Assembly (NCBI RefSeq): GCF_026000295.1
Contig: NZ_AP026769.1
Coordinates: forward strand, 62,001 to 126,000
Direction: 5' to 3'
Length of the DNA: 64,000 bases
Origin: Helicobacter suis HS1
GTDB lineage: Bacteria > Campylobacterota > Campylobacteria > Campylobacterales > Helicobacteraceae
Below, one piece after another: positions 30,075 through 39,778 of this stretch (positions are counted from its first letter, which is position 1; each line of letters begins with the position of its first letter). A program made the translations under genes and the position numbers. The notes beneath the pieces are model-generated. The model was not told the origin of the DNA. It did no database searches and was given only the letters and a program-made list of their open reading frames with translations.

Positions 30075-30228
30075 ATATATCTGATCTATTCTGTTAACAT
30101 GGAGTGTCAAAAAACCTAAGTAGTGGAAAATTTCCCTATCTAGTTCCTCACTCCCCTTACCTGAAGCATGGCCAGAAAGAGTTTGGATCGCTTTTATAAG
30201 CTTATCCCATTCCTCACCTATGGATTTA
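30075..30228 (-). repeat. In-place copy of 30946-31099 (offset 871)
   Basis: 154 identical bases of DUF262 gene 1 (GEEWDKLIKAIQTLSGHASG). It covers the gene 1 / gene 2 junction. Confidence 0.93.
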
Positions 30229-30554
30229 AAAAATAGGGCTATTTTTATTCTCATTCTCACTAAAGACTTTTCTAAATACTTCCCGTGTACAAATAGGGAT
30301 AAGCCGTTTTTGATCATCAAGTTCTTTGATTTTCTGTTGTTTCTCACTAAAGATGAGATTACCTATAGCGCTATTAGATCTTTTGTCTAGCAGGGTGAGG
30401 TTTTGTAAGCGGTGCAAAAAATCATTCTCTTTAAAATTCTCATCCATTGCTTTTAGTAGCCCAACCCTTACTAGGTTTTTGAAGAAATTTTTTGAAAACC
30501 CTAAAGCACTTTTGATGTCTTTGTTGAGTTTTTCATCTTCAAGGTGTTTTTGCA

Positions 30555-30615
30555 CTATTTCTTCATCTTGACTTTCATCTTAAAAATACTTTGCATTTAT
30601 CAAGCAAGGTTGTAG
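30555..30615 (-). repeat. In-place copy of 31425-31484 (offset 869-870)
   Basis: About 60 bases from the same gene, with small differences, ending the gene 1 frame prematurely at 30580. Confidence 0.85.
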
Positions 30616-31545
30616 TGAAAGAGATCGCTTTTTCTCTAAATTTTCTAATTTTTGTAAGGCTTCTAACTCCTTTGCTGACACCACGCCTTCTGAATTTTGC
30701 GCATAAATGTGTTCTAAACTCCATTGTTCCAACACAAAGCGGTTGAATTCAAAATACGATTTTAAAGACTCGTTTTGGTTGAGGTATTCCAGATTAAAGA
30801 GCAAAAGAATTGCTTGTAGGGCCTCTTTATCTTCATTGTATGTCAGTTCGTCTATCCTTTGAATGTACTTTTCAACATTCTTGTTAACCAACTCAAAAAG
30901 ACAAGCTGCAAATTTACTTTTATCTTTAACCTCTAACCATTTTTCATATATCTGATCTATTCTGTTAACATGGAGTGTCAAAAAACCTAAGTAGTGGAAA
31001 ATTTCCCTATCTAGTTCCTCACTCCCCTTACCTGAAGCATGGCCAGAAAGAGTTTGGATCGCTTTTATAAGCTTATCCCATTCCTCACCTATGGATTTAT
31101 CTTTGTATTTTTTGTAGAAATGGTTAAATAAGTAACCTTCTTTGTTTTCATAGGGCACAATTGCTTTAAGATACACCTCTATTCTCTGGATATCATCAGA
31201 TAAAACTGGCATCTCCTCCATGATATGCTCTTTGCTCACATGCTCTAATACGCAATAAATAAAATCGTTATTATCCCTAGCCTTTTTTTCAGCCTCATAC
31301 CATTTTTTTGCTCTCTTTTCAATCTCTTTTTCTTCTACTCCCTCTCTTTTAGCTAAAAATAAAGCTTTAATATTCTCTGCCTCTAATAAAGGAATCTTGC
31401 CACTATTTAAACGCACAAATACTTCTATTTCTTCATCTTGACTTTCATGCCAAAGTACTTTGCATTTATCAAGCAAGGTTGTAGAAAATTCCTTCTTCTG
31501 TTCATCCAGTTTACCCTCAAAAAAGTTCTTAATGCTCTTATAAGC

Positions 31546-31671
31546 GTATATATTTTGAGAGTATGCACAATAGCCACGCGCGACATTTAGTCTTTGATGG
31601 CGTATGTCTACCACGCAACTAACCCTAGATCAAAAAGGCGTGTTTGAAGCGAATACTTATAAACATCTGCA
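31546..31671 (+). repeat. In-place copy of 32405-32530 (offset 859)
   Basis: 126 identical bases. The source is plus-strand Mu-like phage sequence; here it lies antisense within DUF262 gene 1. Confidence 0.94.
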
Positions 31672-32117
31672 ATCATCAAGGTATTTGATGATCAAAAAGA
31701 GAGTTGTCAGGCGTTGTTGTCCATCAATTACATTCCAAACTTCCTTCTCATTCTTTTTAACGACTAAGGGTTACAGACTGTAATATTTATCTACTTCATC
31801 TGCCTTCTCCTCAATAAAATCTGTAATATCCTCAAGCAAAGTTTTAACTTCTTTTTCTCTCCAGCGATATCCTCTTTGATAGGCTGGTATCTTAAAGGTA
31901 AGTCCCATAAGATCATTTACAAAACACGGAGAATTGTTTTCTATTGCCATTTGTAGCCTCCTTGAGGTTTTGGTATTCAAACTTAGTCTAAATGGTGGCT
32001 TGTGTAGTTATACAATCACTACGCCCAGAGAGCTAAAATCATAATTTAATGCGTGTTAAACTACACTTAAATTACACAAGAAAGAAAAAAGAAACTAGCC
32101 CCACAGGTTAAGTACAA

Positions 32118-32333
32118 GTGAGTAAAAGCCTTAACGGTGTCTTTGCCTGTGTGCTTGAGAGTAAACCTAATAATGTGAACAAGTGGCTTTGTAGGTGCAG
32201 TTTGGCACAACGATTGATTTTTAATTATGTACTAGAAAAGGCTATTGCCAATAGGCAAACGCACCATGAATTTTTTAAGGCTAATCCTGATTTAGTGCAA
32301 AATCTAGGCGCTAAAAGACAACAAGATTTATAG
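32118..32333 (+). CDS. Short hypothetical protein at a prophage remnant
   Basis: 71 aa with no motif I recognise, upstream of a head-protein fragment. Bases 31981-32117 between it and the DUF262 gene hold no gene. Confidence 0.3.
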   Translation: MSKSLNGVFACVLESKPNNVNKWLCRCSLAQRLIFNYVLEKAIANRQTHHEFFKANPDLVQNLGAKRQQDL

Positions 32334-32379
32334 CCACACGCGGGCTAAGATGTTGCAGTTTAAACACACCCGGCGATGC

Positions 32380-32520
32380 TAGTGGCGAAAATGGGGACGG
32401 GGTGGTATATATTTTGAGAGTATGCACAATAGCCACGCGCGACATTTAGTCTTTGATGGCGTATGTCTACCACGCAACTAACCCTAGATCAAAAAGGCGT
32501 GTTTGAAGCGAATACTTATA
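32380..32520 (+). pseudogene. Mu gpF-like phage head protein fragment
   Basis: One frame reads MHNSHARHLVFDGVCLPRN, closely matching HDSAARHLAFDNVCLPRKHP in the MuF-like gene at 60.7-61.9 kb. Only about 45 codons survive, with frameshifts. The fragment directly precedes the PBECR/ParB gene on the same strand. Confidence 0.6.
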
Positions 32521-34386
32521 AACATCTGCATAAATCTAATCGCAAGTAGAGCTGAGTTTAGTAACGCTACTAAAGCCCTAATTAGAGAGGTTGAACAGAA
32601 TTTACCTAAGAGTGTGGAGAGTGGGGGCAGTGCTAGCAGTGGGGGAACTCAAGTAAGTAAAGAGGGGAGAGCTTTAGAGAGTGAGGCGGATGTAAAGGCT
32701 AGGGGTTTAGAGAGTGAAACACCAGAAACAGGAGCGGGGCAAAAGCTAGAGGGGAGGGGGTTACAAAATGAGCAAGAGGCAAGAGCTCTACCAAATGAGG
32801 GGATAGGTGAAATCCCCCACAATCCAGCCTTTGGTAAAAACTTTGAGGAATTCTACCATGATCCAAAAGGTGCAATCGCTAAACTCATAGAGGCTAAAGA
32901 GGGACAAGTAGCCGGGGCATTTTATAGAGAGGATTTAGGCGATATAGATTTGGTGTGGGGGGAAATTAGAGATCAAAGTGGCAAACTTAAAGGACATGGG
33001 CTAGCTAAGATTATAGAAAAACACCTTGATGACTTTAAAGGGTTTGAGGGAAATAGTGCACTTGAGAAGTTGGGTAGGGGGTTGGAGGAAATAGTAGAAA
33101 ATGGAAAGGTAGTTACAGATCAAGCGGGAATAAAAACCATCATCTTAAAAAAAGACAACCAAGAATTTAGAGTAGGCTTAACACAAGGGTGGAAACACGA
33201 AGGAGATAATTACTGGATTGTAACCGCTTATAAGAGATACCCTAAAGAATCCCCCGCGCAGAAGTTCGACCAAGTCGCGGCTAAGTCTGGGCTTGGCTCC
33301 GATCTAGCCCAAAAGGATAAGCCAAACCCTACCACTCCCCCCCTTAAAAGTCAAGAGACTAAACTACTCACTTACAAACCTGTATCAGAGATTTATAAGG
33401 AGGCTAAGGCTAAAGGTTTAAGCTATGCGGAGTTTAAGGCACTTCAGAGTCAAAATAAAAGGCTTTATTTAGAAAATCTAAGCACGCCTAAGAGTACCGC
33501 CGCAGTGATCAAAGAGGCTAGAGCTCTAGGATTAAAGGCAGATGAGGCGATTAAGGCCATTAAGCAAAATCAAAAGGCTAATTTAGCCGGCCTTAAAGAA
33601 AATGAAAGACCGCTTGAGATAGGGGAAAGTATTCCCATGCAAAAGTTAAATGGCTATGCCAGTAGTATTAGCCTAGATGATACCCATATTTACCCACTTG
33701 ATTTTGTGGTGGTTAAGACTACAGATGTTAAGCCTAATATGCAGGCTAAAAGCGGTGTGCAGACTCGCACACAAACAGATTTAAACAAAGTAGCAGAAAT
33801 TGCAAATAACTTTAAACCCGAATATGTGATCAATCGTGGAGGCTTTGATGATCTACCCATTATTATTAATGACGGGCAAGTGATCGTAGGTAACCATAGA
33901 GCTTTAGGCATGCAAGAGTTTAGCCCAGAGAGTAGAAAAGCTTATGAACAAGCTATATCAAATACTTATGGCATTGAGTTAAAACATGATGAACTACTTG
34001 TTAGAACTCCTAAAAGTAATCTAACTGATAAAGAATTGATCAATCTTGCCAGTGCTAGCAATAAGGAGCGCACAACTACTTTTGGGGATAGACTAATAGC
34101 CGCTATTGGAAAGTATGATGAATACATCACCCCGCAAAATCTTAAAGTTTTAAGTTTAGAAAGTAGCGATGTGGAGGAATTAGCCCTAAGAGTGGCTAAA
34201 ATGCTAGATAAACAAGCTAAAGCCCCAGATATTGAGGCCACTAATTTAGCCTTGCTTGCTCATAGTGCACGCAATAACCGCACAAGCTTATCTGAAGCCC
34301 TAGACTTTGCCCAAAAACATTTAGATCAACTAGAATTTACCCGTTTAAAAGATATGTTTGTGAAAAACGCAGGGAGTGTTTTATAA
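32503..34386 (+). CDS. PBECR-nuclease plus ddrB/ParB-like domain protein (phage-borne polymorphic-toxin type)
   Basis: 627 aa; the start (TTG 32503) is doubtful and the N-terminus is probably truncated. Order: low-complexity Gly/Ser/Glu linker (~30-95); DUF3519/PBECR-like nuclease domain (~105-250) with NPAFGKNFEEFYHDPKGAI, AGAFYREDLGDIDLVWGE, and the TQGWKHEGDNYWIVTAYKR end; helical spacer; C-terminal ParB-like domain (~375-620) with VINRGGFDDLPIIINDGQVI and VGNHRALGMQEF. In MuF-type phage proteins such domains sit at the C-terminus of head proteins. No immunity gene identified. Confidence 0.65.
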   Translation: MKRILINICINLIASRAEFSNATKALIREVEQNLPKSVESGGSASSGGTQVSKEGRALESEADVKARGLESETPETGAGQKLEGRGLQNEQEARALPNEGIGEIPHNPAFGKNFEEFYHDPKGAIAKLIEAKEGQVAGAFYREDLGDIDLVWGEIRDQSGKLKGHGLAKIIEKHLDDFKGFEGNSALEKLGRGLEEIVENGKVVTDQAGIKTIILKKDNQEFRVGLTQGWKHEGDNYWIVTAYKRYPKESPAQKFDQVAAKSGLGSDLAQKDKPNPTTPPLKSQETKLLTYKPVSEIYKEAKAKGLSYAEFKALQSQNKRLYLENLSTPKSTAAVIKEARALGLKADEAIKAIKQNQKANLAGLKENERPLEIGESIPMQKLNGYASSISLDDTHIYPLDFVVVKTTDVKPNMQAKSGVQTRTQTDLNKVAEIANNFKPEYVINRGGFDDLPIIINDGQVIVGNHRALGMQEFSPESRKAYEQAISNTYGIELKHDELLVRTPKSNLTDKELINLASASNKERTTTFGDRLIAAIGKYDEYITPQNLKVLSLESSDVEELALRVAKMLDKQAKAPDIEATNLALLAHSARNNRTSLSEALDFAQKHLDQLEFTRLKDMFVKNAGSVL

Positions 34387-34477
34387 AAATACCCAATATA
34401 CTTAAAAATAGGACTAAAGGGGGGTATTACACTCAATGTCTAGGACAGTCGTGCGGACTTGATGAACGCCCATATCT

Positions 34478-34930
34478 TTATCTATTTTGAGATGTCAAGA
34501 TGTTTAAGATGATTGTGTAGGTTTTAGGGTAGTGTCTTTCAAGTGTTCCATACATAGCTGTCATATCGCGTAAAAATTCTAAAATGTCTTTATCTCTTTT
34601 AGCTATTTCCTTTAACATTTTTCTTATCTCTAGATATTGCGTCTTATTAACGAGGTCTAAAACCGCTGGATGATTTGGTGGAAGATTTGAGGCGGCTTGG
34701 GGATATATGCGCTTGATCATTTCTTTTAAATAATAACGATAAGACTCTGTGGTAAATTCGTGGCCTGTAAATTCGGGCAATCCTTCTACTTGTGTGGAAT
34801 GTATATCGGTTCTGTGTGGCTTTTTCACTAGATGCTTCTTTATTTCCTTAGATCTTTTGTTTTTTAGTGAGAAAGCCCCAAATATACTCGCTGAGACTTT
34901 TAAGGCTAAGACCTTCCCTAACCAACTCAA
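34478..34930 (-). CDS. Hypothetical protein
   Basis: 150 aa, basic, helical, no recognised motif (YRYYLKEMIKRIYPQAASNL). Antisense to and between the two PBECR pieces. Not an obvious immunity protein. Confidence 0.45.
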   Translation of the reverse strand: MSWLGKVLALKVSASIFGAFSLKNKRSKEIKKHLVKKPHRTDIHSTQVEGLPEFTGHEFTTESYRYYLKEMIKRIYPQAASNLPPNHPAVLDLVNKTQYLEIRKMLKEIAKRDKDILEFLRDMTAMYGTLERHYPKTYTIILNILTSQNR

Positions 34931-35114
34931 GCAAAAGGCTACTAAAGCACCGCTTAAAAATCAAGAAATCCCTCATAATCCAACCTTTGGTAAAAACTTT
35001 AAAAAGTTTTACCACGATCTAAAAGGCGCAATAGCCAAATTCATAGAAACTAAAGAAGGCCAAGTAGCCGGGGCATTTTATAGAGAGGATTATTGTGTTA
35101 AAATTTTCTTATAA
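34880..35114 (+). pseudogene. Partial second PBECR domain
   Basis: The frame encodes NPTFGKNFKKFYHDLKGAIA and EGQVAGAFYRED, a diverged paralogue (roughly four-fifths identical DNA) of 32815-32935, then stops after a few unrelated codons. Unlike the drifting-offset copies it is divergent and about 2.1 kb away, so it is a real paralogue. Bases 35115-35290 hold no recognisable gene. Confidence 0.6.
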
Positions 35115-35290
35115 AAGATTTTGATATAGCTAAAAACATAGCTAAAAACACGCGCACCAGTCCACACGCTTTATGACTTGTGCTAATGCGCTTAAATATA
35201 GTTCTCAAAATCCACTTGGCTTAGAGTACATGTGTAAAGATGGGATATTAGAGAGAAAATCGCGCTATCGCCCTAAAATTTAGCATAAGC

Positions 35291-36107
35291 TTAACCTCTG
35301 AGCCTAATTTTTTGTGTATCAATATCTTTAATTATCTGGGGTATCTCAAAAAAATCTTTTAGATTTGGCCAATCATATTCTCTTAGCGTGATCACCTCAT
35401 GGAGATAAAAACTCACATAAACATTCCCTAACTTAGAGATAAATTTTTCTGTATCCACTTTTTCGCGGGCTATTTGGCAATAGTGCCAATCCTTTTCAAA
35501 GCCTATAAAGTTTCTTTGTAATCTCTTAGCAGCAATGGCTGTAGTGCCTGTACCCAAAAAAGGATCTAAGATCACCTCACCCTCTTCCATACTCATCAAG
35601 ATAAGGCGTTCTAGCAAATGCGGGGGTAATTGGCAGGGGTGTTTATCTCTTTTTTTAGCATGGCGGATTCTATGAATATCGCTCCACACATCTGAACAAA
35701 GCGGTCCAAAGGGGTGTAGCATTTGCTTTTTGCCTCCATAGTCTTTCAAGAGTGTGCCTTTCCTATCTTTTTTATGTGGGTAGCGGATTTCCTTAAAACG
35801 CCCCTTTAGCTCTCCTTTAGAATAAAACAAAATACCATAATGAGCGGGTTGTAAAGTCTTGCCCATAGGCGCACTCATCGCATCCCAGCTAATCCAATGT
35901 CTAAAAATAGCCCGTGTATTAAGAAAAGAGGCGTAAAAAGTTAGCCATTTGGGAATATTGTGCAAAAAAAAGACAGCCATCATTTTTAAGCACTCTTAAG
36001 CATTCATTAATCCATTCTTGACACCACTGTAAACTATCTTTTACAATTCTTGCTATTGTAAGAATGCGTTTGAGATTCTCATGGGCTAGGGCGTTGAGTA
36101 TTAACAA
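35291..36107 (-). pseudogene. DNA methyltransferase (beta-class), frameshifted and missing its N-terminus
   Basis: The C-terminal part has the SAM motif VILDPFLGTGTTAIAAKRL and FIGFEKDWHYCQIAREKVD. Upstream, QEWINECLRVLKNDGCLF and NIPKWLTFYASFLNT lie in different frames joined at A8 35964-35971; seven As would give one frame. The DPPY motif expected before QEWINECLRVL is absent: the upstream frame (EEIFVEFIQSHKLGLEALL) does not look like this family, so a deletion or fusion is likely. No cognate endonuclease identified. Confidence 0.7.
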
Positions 36108-36290
36108 AGCTTCTAAGCCAAGTTTATGGCTTTGGATAAATTCTACAAAAATTTCTTCCTTGCAACCTTTGTTGTGAATCGTATTTTGTAAATTGAGTAG
36201 TAAAGTTTTTATACTTTAAAGCGTTCTAGCTCATCTACTCTAAAAGTAAAAACTTCTTGATAAGCCTCTACCATGCGTTTTAAATCTTAC

Positions 36291-36501
36291 TTGGTATTTG
36301 TCCAACCAACTTATTTTTAGCGCGCAAAACTTGTAAAACCAACACCCCCACCAAACAAGTTCCTAAACCCAAAAGATAGGGTTTGGGCATGAAAGATGGG
36401 TGTGTAAGAGATAGAAAAGAATAAAGAGAAATAGCGCATATGCTCCCAGTTTTAAAAACCCAAAAGAAGTCTTTAACCCCAAAATAAAGGCTGAGAACTT
36501 G
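36291..36501 (-). repeat. In-place copy of 37134-37345 (offset 843-844)
   Basis: 211 bases of the AtpI-like gene with one missing base (GAAAGATGG versus GAAAGCATGG). Confidence 0.94.
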
Positions 36502-36606
36502 CGCTTAAAAGGGGTAAATCTCCGTTTTCAAAAGGGATTTTACAGGCTTTTAAAATTTCTTTAATCGCTACTTCGGGATAAGCTGCCATAGAGCCTAATA
36601 AAGAGA

Positions 36607-37070
36607 CTCATTCCCCACTTTAGACCTATTAAAGCCGTTAGTAAGGCGTTATAAAGCAAAAGTAGCAGAGCACATTTTAAGGAACACATTAGATTTTATG
36701 GTGTTGGTATTTTGGATCAGAGGCTAAACTATCTAGCTCTGCTTTGGCTTGTTTATAGGCTTTATACACATTTAAAATAGCCCCGCCCACTCCCCAAAAA
36801 AACCCCTAACCAAAAGAGCCAAGAGATTTTAGTGAGTCTAACAAGACCATAGCCAATACCAACCCCTAGCAAAAGCGCAACCACAATAGAAATACCTAAA
36901 CTTAAAGTGTTTGCCCCTTCTACAACGGGTTTAAATTTAGGATCAGACTTTATGGGCGATTTCATAAAAACTCTCCTGAGCTCTGCTTAGACATGCTTCT
37001 AAAATAGAGGAATCCATAGGTGTATAAAATAAAGCTAGTTTCAAAGGCTGAAGCGGGTAAATACACCCCT
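36607..37070 (-). repeat. In-place copy of 37450-37911 (offset 843-841)
   Basis: About 464 bases covering the AtpI 5' end, the AtpZ-like gene and the hemL 3' end. The A tract is 7 long here and 5 in the source. Confidence 0.95.
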
Positions 37071-37149
37071 CGCTTCATATTCCTCTTCAAACTTGATATT
37101 TGAAAAATAAAACGAGTTTCTCTCTATCACGATTTGGTATTTGTCCATG

Positions 37150-37533
37150 CTACTTATTTTTAGCGCGCAAAACTTGTAAAACCAACACCCCCACCAAACA
37201 AGTTCCTAAACCCAAAAGATAGGGTTTGGGCATGAAAGCATGGGTGTGTAAGAGATAGAAAAGAATAAAGAGAAATAGCGCATATGCTCCCAGTTTTAAA
37301 AACCCAAAAGAAGTCTTTAACCCCAAAATAAAGGCTGAGAACTTGGGAGGAATTTCAGCTCCATTTTTTAACCTAGTTTCAAGTTGTCTATAGCCGGCTA
37401 GCAAAACACCTAAAAAACCTAAAAAGCTAGCCTCAAAATTAATAGCCCCACTCATTCCCCACTTTAGACCTATTAAAGCCGTTAGTAAGGCGTTATAAAG
37501 CAAAAGTAGCAGAGCACATTTTAAGGAACACAT
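37150..37533 (-). CDS. AtpI-like small membrane protein
   Basis: 127 aa with four hydrophobic segments (ALLLLLYNALLTALIGL, FLGFLGVLLAGY, LGAYALFLFILFYLL, LLGLGTCLVGVLVLQVL). Position beside the AtpZ-like gene suggests F0F1 ATPase assembly, as with AtpI. Its ATG overlaps the stop of the preceding gene (TAATG) if that gene's frameshift is repaired. Confidence 0.6.
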   Translation of the reverse strand: MCSLKCALLLLLYNALLTALIGLKWGMSGAINFEASFLGFLGVLLAGYRQLETRLKNGAEIPPKFSAFILGLKTSFGFLKLGAYALFLFILFYLLHTHAFMPKPYLLGLGTCLVGVLVLQVLRAKNK

Positions 37534-37807
37534 TAGATTTTATGGTGTTGGTATTTTGGATCAGAGGCTAAACTATCTAGCTCTGCTTTGGCTTGTTTAT
37601 AGGCTTTATACACATTTAAAATAGCCCCGCCCACTCCCCAAAAACCCCTAACCAAAAGAGCCAAGAGATTTTAGTGAGTCTAACAAGACCATAGCCAATA
37701 CCAACCCCTAGCAAAAGCGCAACCACAATAGAAATACCTAAACTTAAAGTGTTTGCCCCTTCTACAACGGGTTTAAATTTAGGATCAGACTTTATGGGCG
37801 ATTTCAT
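37533..37807 (-). pseudogene. AtpZ-like protein with homopolymer frameshift
   Basis: Two TM helices (LSLGISIVVALLLGVGIGYG, ISWLFWLGVF) match small AtpZ proteins. The A5 tract at 37640-37644 breaks the frame, and the displaced copy has A7 and is also broken. Six would read GVFWGVGGAILNVYKAYKQA and end HHKI at 37533. I infer a sequencing error in both versions. It overlaps the hemL 3' end. Confidence 0.7.
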
Positions 37808-39098
37808 AAAAACTCTCCTGAGCTCTGCTTAGACATGCTTCTAAAATAGAGGAATCCATAGGTGTACAAATAAAGCTAGTTTCAAAGGCTGAAGCGGGTA
37901 AATACACCCCTTTTTGTAACATCTTTTGATGGAAAGTGGCGTATAGGGCGGTATTTGATTGCTGGGCGTCTTCAAAGTTTTGCACCTCTTTATCTGTAAA
38001 GAAAAACCCAAACATGCTTCCTCTGACGCATGTCTGCAATGCCAAATCACAAGAGGCCGCAGCTGTTTTAAGCCCTTGAGTAAACTGTGTGGCTAGTGCT
38101 TCTAAGCGAGAATAGAGTTTAAGATCATGCTGGATTTTTTCTAAAGCCATAATACCAGCTGCTACGGCTACTGGATTACCACTAAGTGTACCCGCCTGAT
38201 AAACCCCCCCAATTGGAGCAAGCATATCCATGATTTCTGCGCGCCCTCCAAAGCAAGCTAGAGGCAAGCCCCCCCCAATAACCTTACCAAAGGTTACTAA
38301 ATCAGGCACGAGGTGATGATAACTTTGTGATCCGCTAAGAGATGCCCTAAAGCCACTCATCACCTCATCAAAAATTAGCACCGCTCCCTTAATTTGACAA
38401 AGATGTTGTAACTCTTCTAAAAACTCTAATTTAGCTGGCACTAACCCCATATTACCCGCAATAGGTTCAATGATGACACAGCCAATATCTCCTTTTTCAA
38501 AACAAGCTTTAAGAGAGGCTATATCATTATAACGGGCTACCAAAGTGTGTTTACTAAAATCCTCTGGTACTCCCAAAGAAGATGGATGGCCAAAAGTAGC
38601 ACAGCCACTGCCAGCGCTCACTAATAAACTATCGCTATGGCCGTGATAACACCCCTCAAATTTAAGAATATCATCTTTACCACTAAAGGCCCTAGCTAGG
38701 CGGATAGCACTCATAGTAGCCTCCGTACCACTACTGACTAAGCGCACCTTTTCTACACCCTCATAACTCAACACGATTTTTTTAGCTAAAGTGGTTTCTA
38801 ATTCAGTGGGCGCGCCAAAACTTAAACCTCTTTGTAAAGTGGCGATCACCTGCGCTTCAATATCAGAATCAGCATGTCCAAAGAGTAAAGGTCCCCAACT
38901 TTGTACAAAATCTACATAAGTGTTTCCATCTACATCAAAGAGAGTATAGCCTTTGCCTTTAAAAATAAAGGGAGGAGTCCCCCCTACACTTTTAAAAGTC
39001 CGCACAGGTGAATTAACCCCCCCCACAATCACCTGCTTAGCCTCATTAAAATCGTTGATACTGTGCAAGAGCGGGTGTTCCAACTCTTTTTTTGCCAT
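37785..39098 (-). CDS. hemL: Glutamate-1-semialdehyde 2,1-aminomutase HemL
   Basis: PLP enzyme making 5-aminolevulinate for haem by the C5 pathway. [10 protein letters not shown] and the PLP lysine in [13 protein letters not shown] are present, with [13 protein letters not shown] upstream. 437 aa. Intact; its last ~100 bases recur in the copy at 36607-37070. Confidence 0.95.
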   Translation of the reverse strand: MAKKELEHPLLHSINDFNEAKQVIVGGVNSPVRTFKSVGGTPPFIFKGKGYTLFDVDGNTYVDFVQSWGPLLFGHADSDIEAQVIATLQRGLSFGAPTELETTLAKKIVLSYEGVEKVRLVSSGTEATMSAIRLARAFSGKDDILKFEGCYHGHSDSLLVSAGSGCATFGHPSSLGVPEDFSKHTLVARYNDIASLKACFEKGDIGCVIIEPIAGNMGLVPAKLEFLEELQHLCQIKGAVLIFDEVMSGFRASLSGSQSYHHLVPDLVTFGKVIGGGLPLACFGGRAEIMDMLAPIGGVYQAGTLSGNPVAVAAGIMALEKIQHDLKLYSRLEALATQFTQGLKTAAASCDLALQTCVRGSMFGFFFTDKEVQNFEDAQQSNTALYATFHQKMLQKGVYLPASAFETSFICTPMDSSILEACLSRAQESFYEIAHKV

Positions 39099-39102
39099 TG
39101 TG

Positions 39103-39657
39103 TTATTCTTTAAGAGCGGCTTTGAAAGTGATCTCTACTTGAGACCATGTGAGTTTTTCATGCTGGGCATGGCACTGCGCGGCTAGTTTAGCAAACTCAT
39201 TTTGTAAGCCAAATTCTAAAATATCTAATACACCAGTAGCTACAAGTTCTTTATTGGCGATGTGATAACTCATGGGTACTTTTACACTTTTACCATTCAT
39301 GCGCACACTGGCTAAAATACTGCCCTGTCCATCGCCTGCTACCACATTTCTAAAAATGACTTTGAGAGTTTTATCTTTGAACAAATCAAAAAACGCCTCT
39401 TTAACATTTTTGGTTTTAACTGGATCGTTTAAATTGACATGAGAAACATCAATAGTAGCGCTTGCCTTATCTAGCATGTGTGCGATGCTAGAAGTGTCCT
39501 TACCAAAGCGATAGGCTACATGATCAAAACTCCCATTGACCCCTACCTTTTTGGCAGTCTTAAAAGCTGTAAATCCCATGCTAACCTTAGTGGTATCAAT
39601 GCTAGTTGCATGGACTAGCCCACATGCTAATAAGACGCCTAATGCCATTTTTTTCAC
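39103..39657 (-). CDS. Periplasmic YceI-family protein
   Basis: 184 aa with a signal peptide ([17 protein letters not shown]) and a YceI-like lipocalin pattern ([20 protein letters not shown]). The family binds isoprenoids in some members; substrate unknown here. Upstream of hemL on the same strand, as in H. pylori. Confidence 0.75.
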   Translation of the reverse strand: MKKMALGVLLACGLVHATSIDTTKVSMGFTAFKTAKKVGVNGSFDHVAYRFGKDTSSIAHMLDKASATIDVSHVNLNDPVKTKNVKEAFFDLFKDKTLKVIFRNVVAGDGQGSILASVRMNGKSVKVPMSYHIANKELVATGVLDILEFGLQNEFAKLAAQCHAQHEKLTWSQVEITFKAALKE

Positions 39658-39778
39658 AATAACTCCTTATAATCTAATCGCGTTATCATAACATGAAAAC
39701 AAGTTTTTGTATGCTGGCTGGTTTTTACAACAGCATTGAAATAGGGGTTTATATAAACATGGCAACATTGGGTTTTAA

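Larger units (their letters stand above)
28315..30146 (-). pseudogene. DUF262-family protein 2 (GmrSD-like nuclease/NTPase), scrambled by overwriting
   Basis: Reassembling the pieces gives a protein of about 610 aa. The N-terminus MDSYTLLEFLDFKFLEVSK survives only in a displaced copy at about 29274. Next come PMLQRDYAQGRRSQERVANA and LDLIYGYQDKNIFKLIDS (29900-30075), VINMEDFKLGED (near 29515-29545), and a C-terminal section with YNRH-like FGNYSVGATKTTNNMFFGNR (28400-28600), stopping at 28315. IPxLQRDYAQGR is a DUF262 N-terminal hallmark. DUF262 proteins such as GmrS and BrxU restrict modified phage DNA, so a defence role is likely but inferred. Confidence 0.6.
30148..31980 (-). pseudogene. 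DUF262-DUF1524 protein 1 (GmrSD-like), broken by a stop and overwritten segments
   Basis: About 611 aa if rebuilt. The N-terminus FKIPAYQRGYRWREKEVKTL is the DUF262 start. After an in-frame TAA near 31771 the frame continues VWNVIDGQQRLTTLFLI, the DGQQR catalytic motif. FVRLNSGKIPLL (~31400), WSLEHIYAQNSE (DUF1524 HNH-like) and LQNLTLLDKRSNSAIGN follow. Bases 31546-31671 and 30555-30615 are copies. Its stop and the ATG of gene 2 are two bases apart in the surviving copy, so the two form an operon. Likely anti-phage nuclease; not proven. Confidence 0.7.
36209..37148 (-). pseudogene. Conserved hypothetical gene after the AtpI-like gene, mostly overwritten
   Basis: Three native islands lie in order on the minus strand: the start MDKYQIVIERNSFYFSNIKF (37148-37071), SLLGSMAAYPEVAIKEILKA (about 36605-36502) and the end DLKRMVEAYQEVFTFRVDEL (about 36290-36209). 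The rest is copies of the neighbouring AtpI/AtpZ/hemL region. Original length would be about 310 aa. I do not recognise the function. Confidence 0.55.

Noticed and set aside
34478-34930. Immunity or antitoxin gene for the PBECR protein
   Set aside because: Opposite strand, no family resemblance, and not placed directly after the toxin-like gene.
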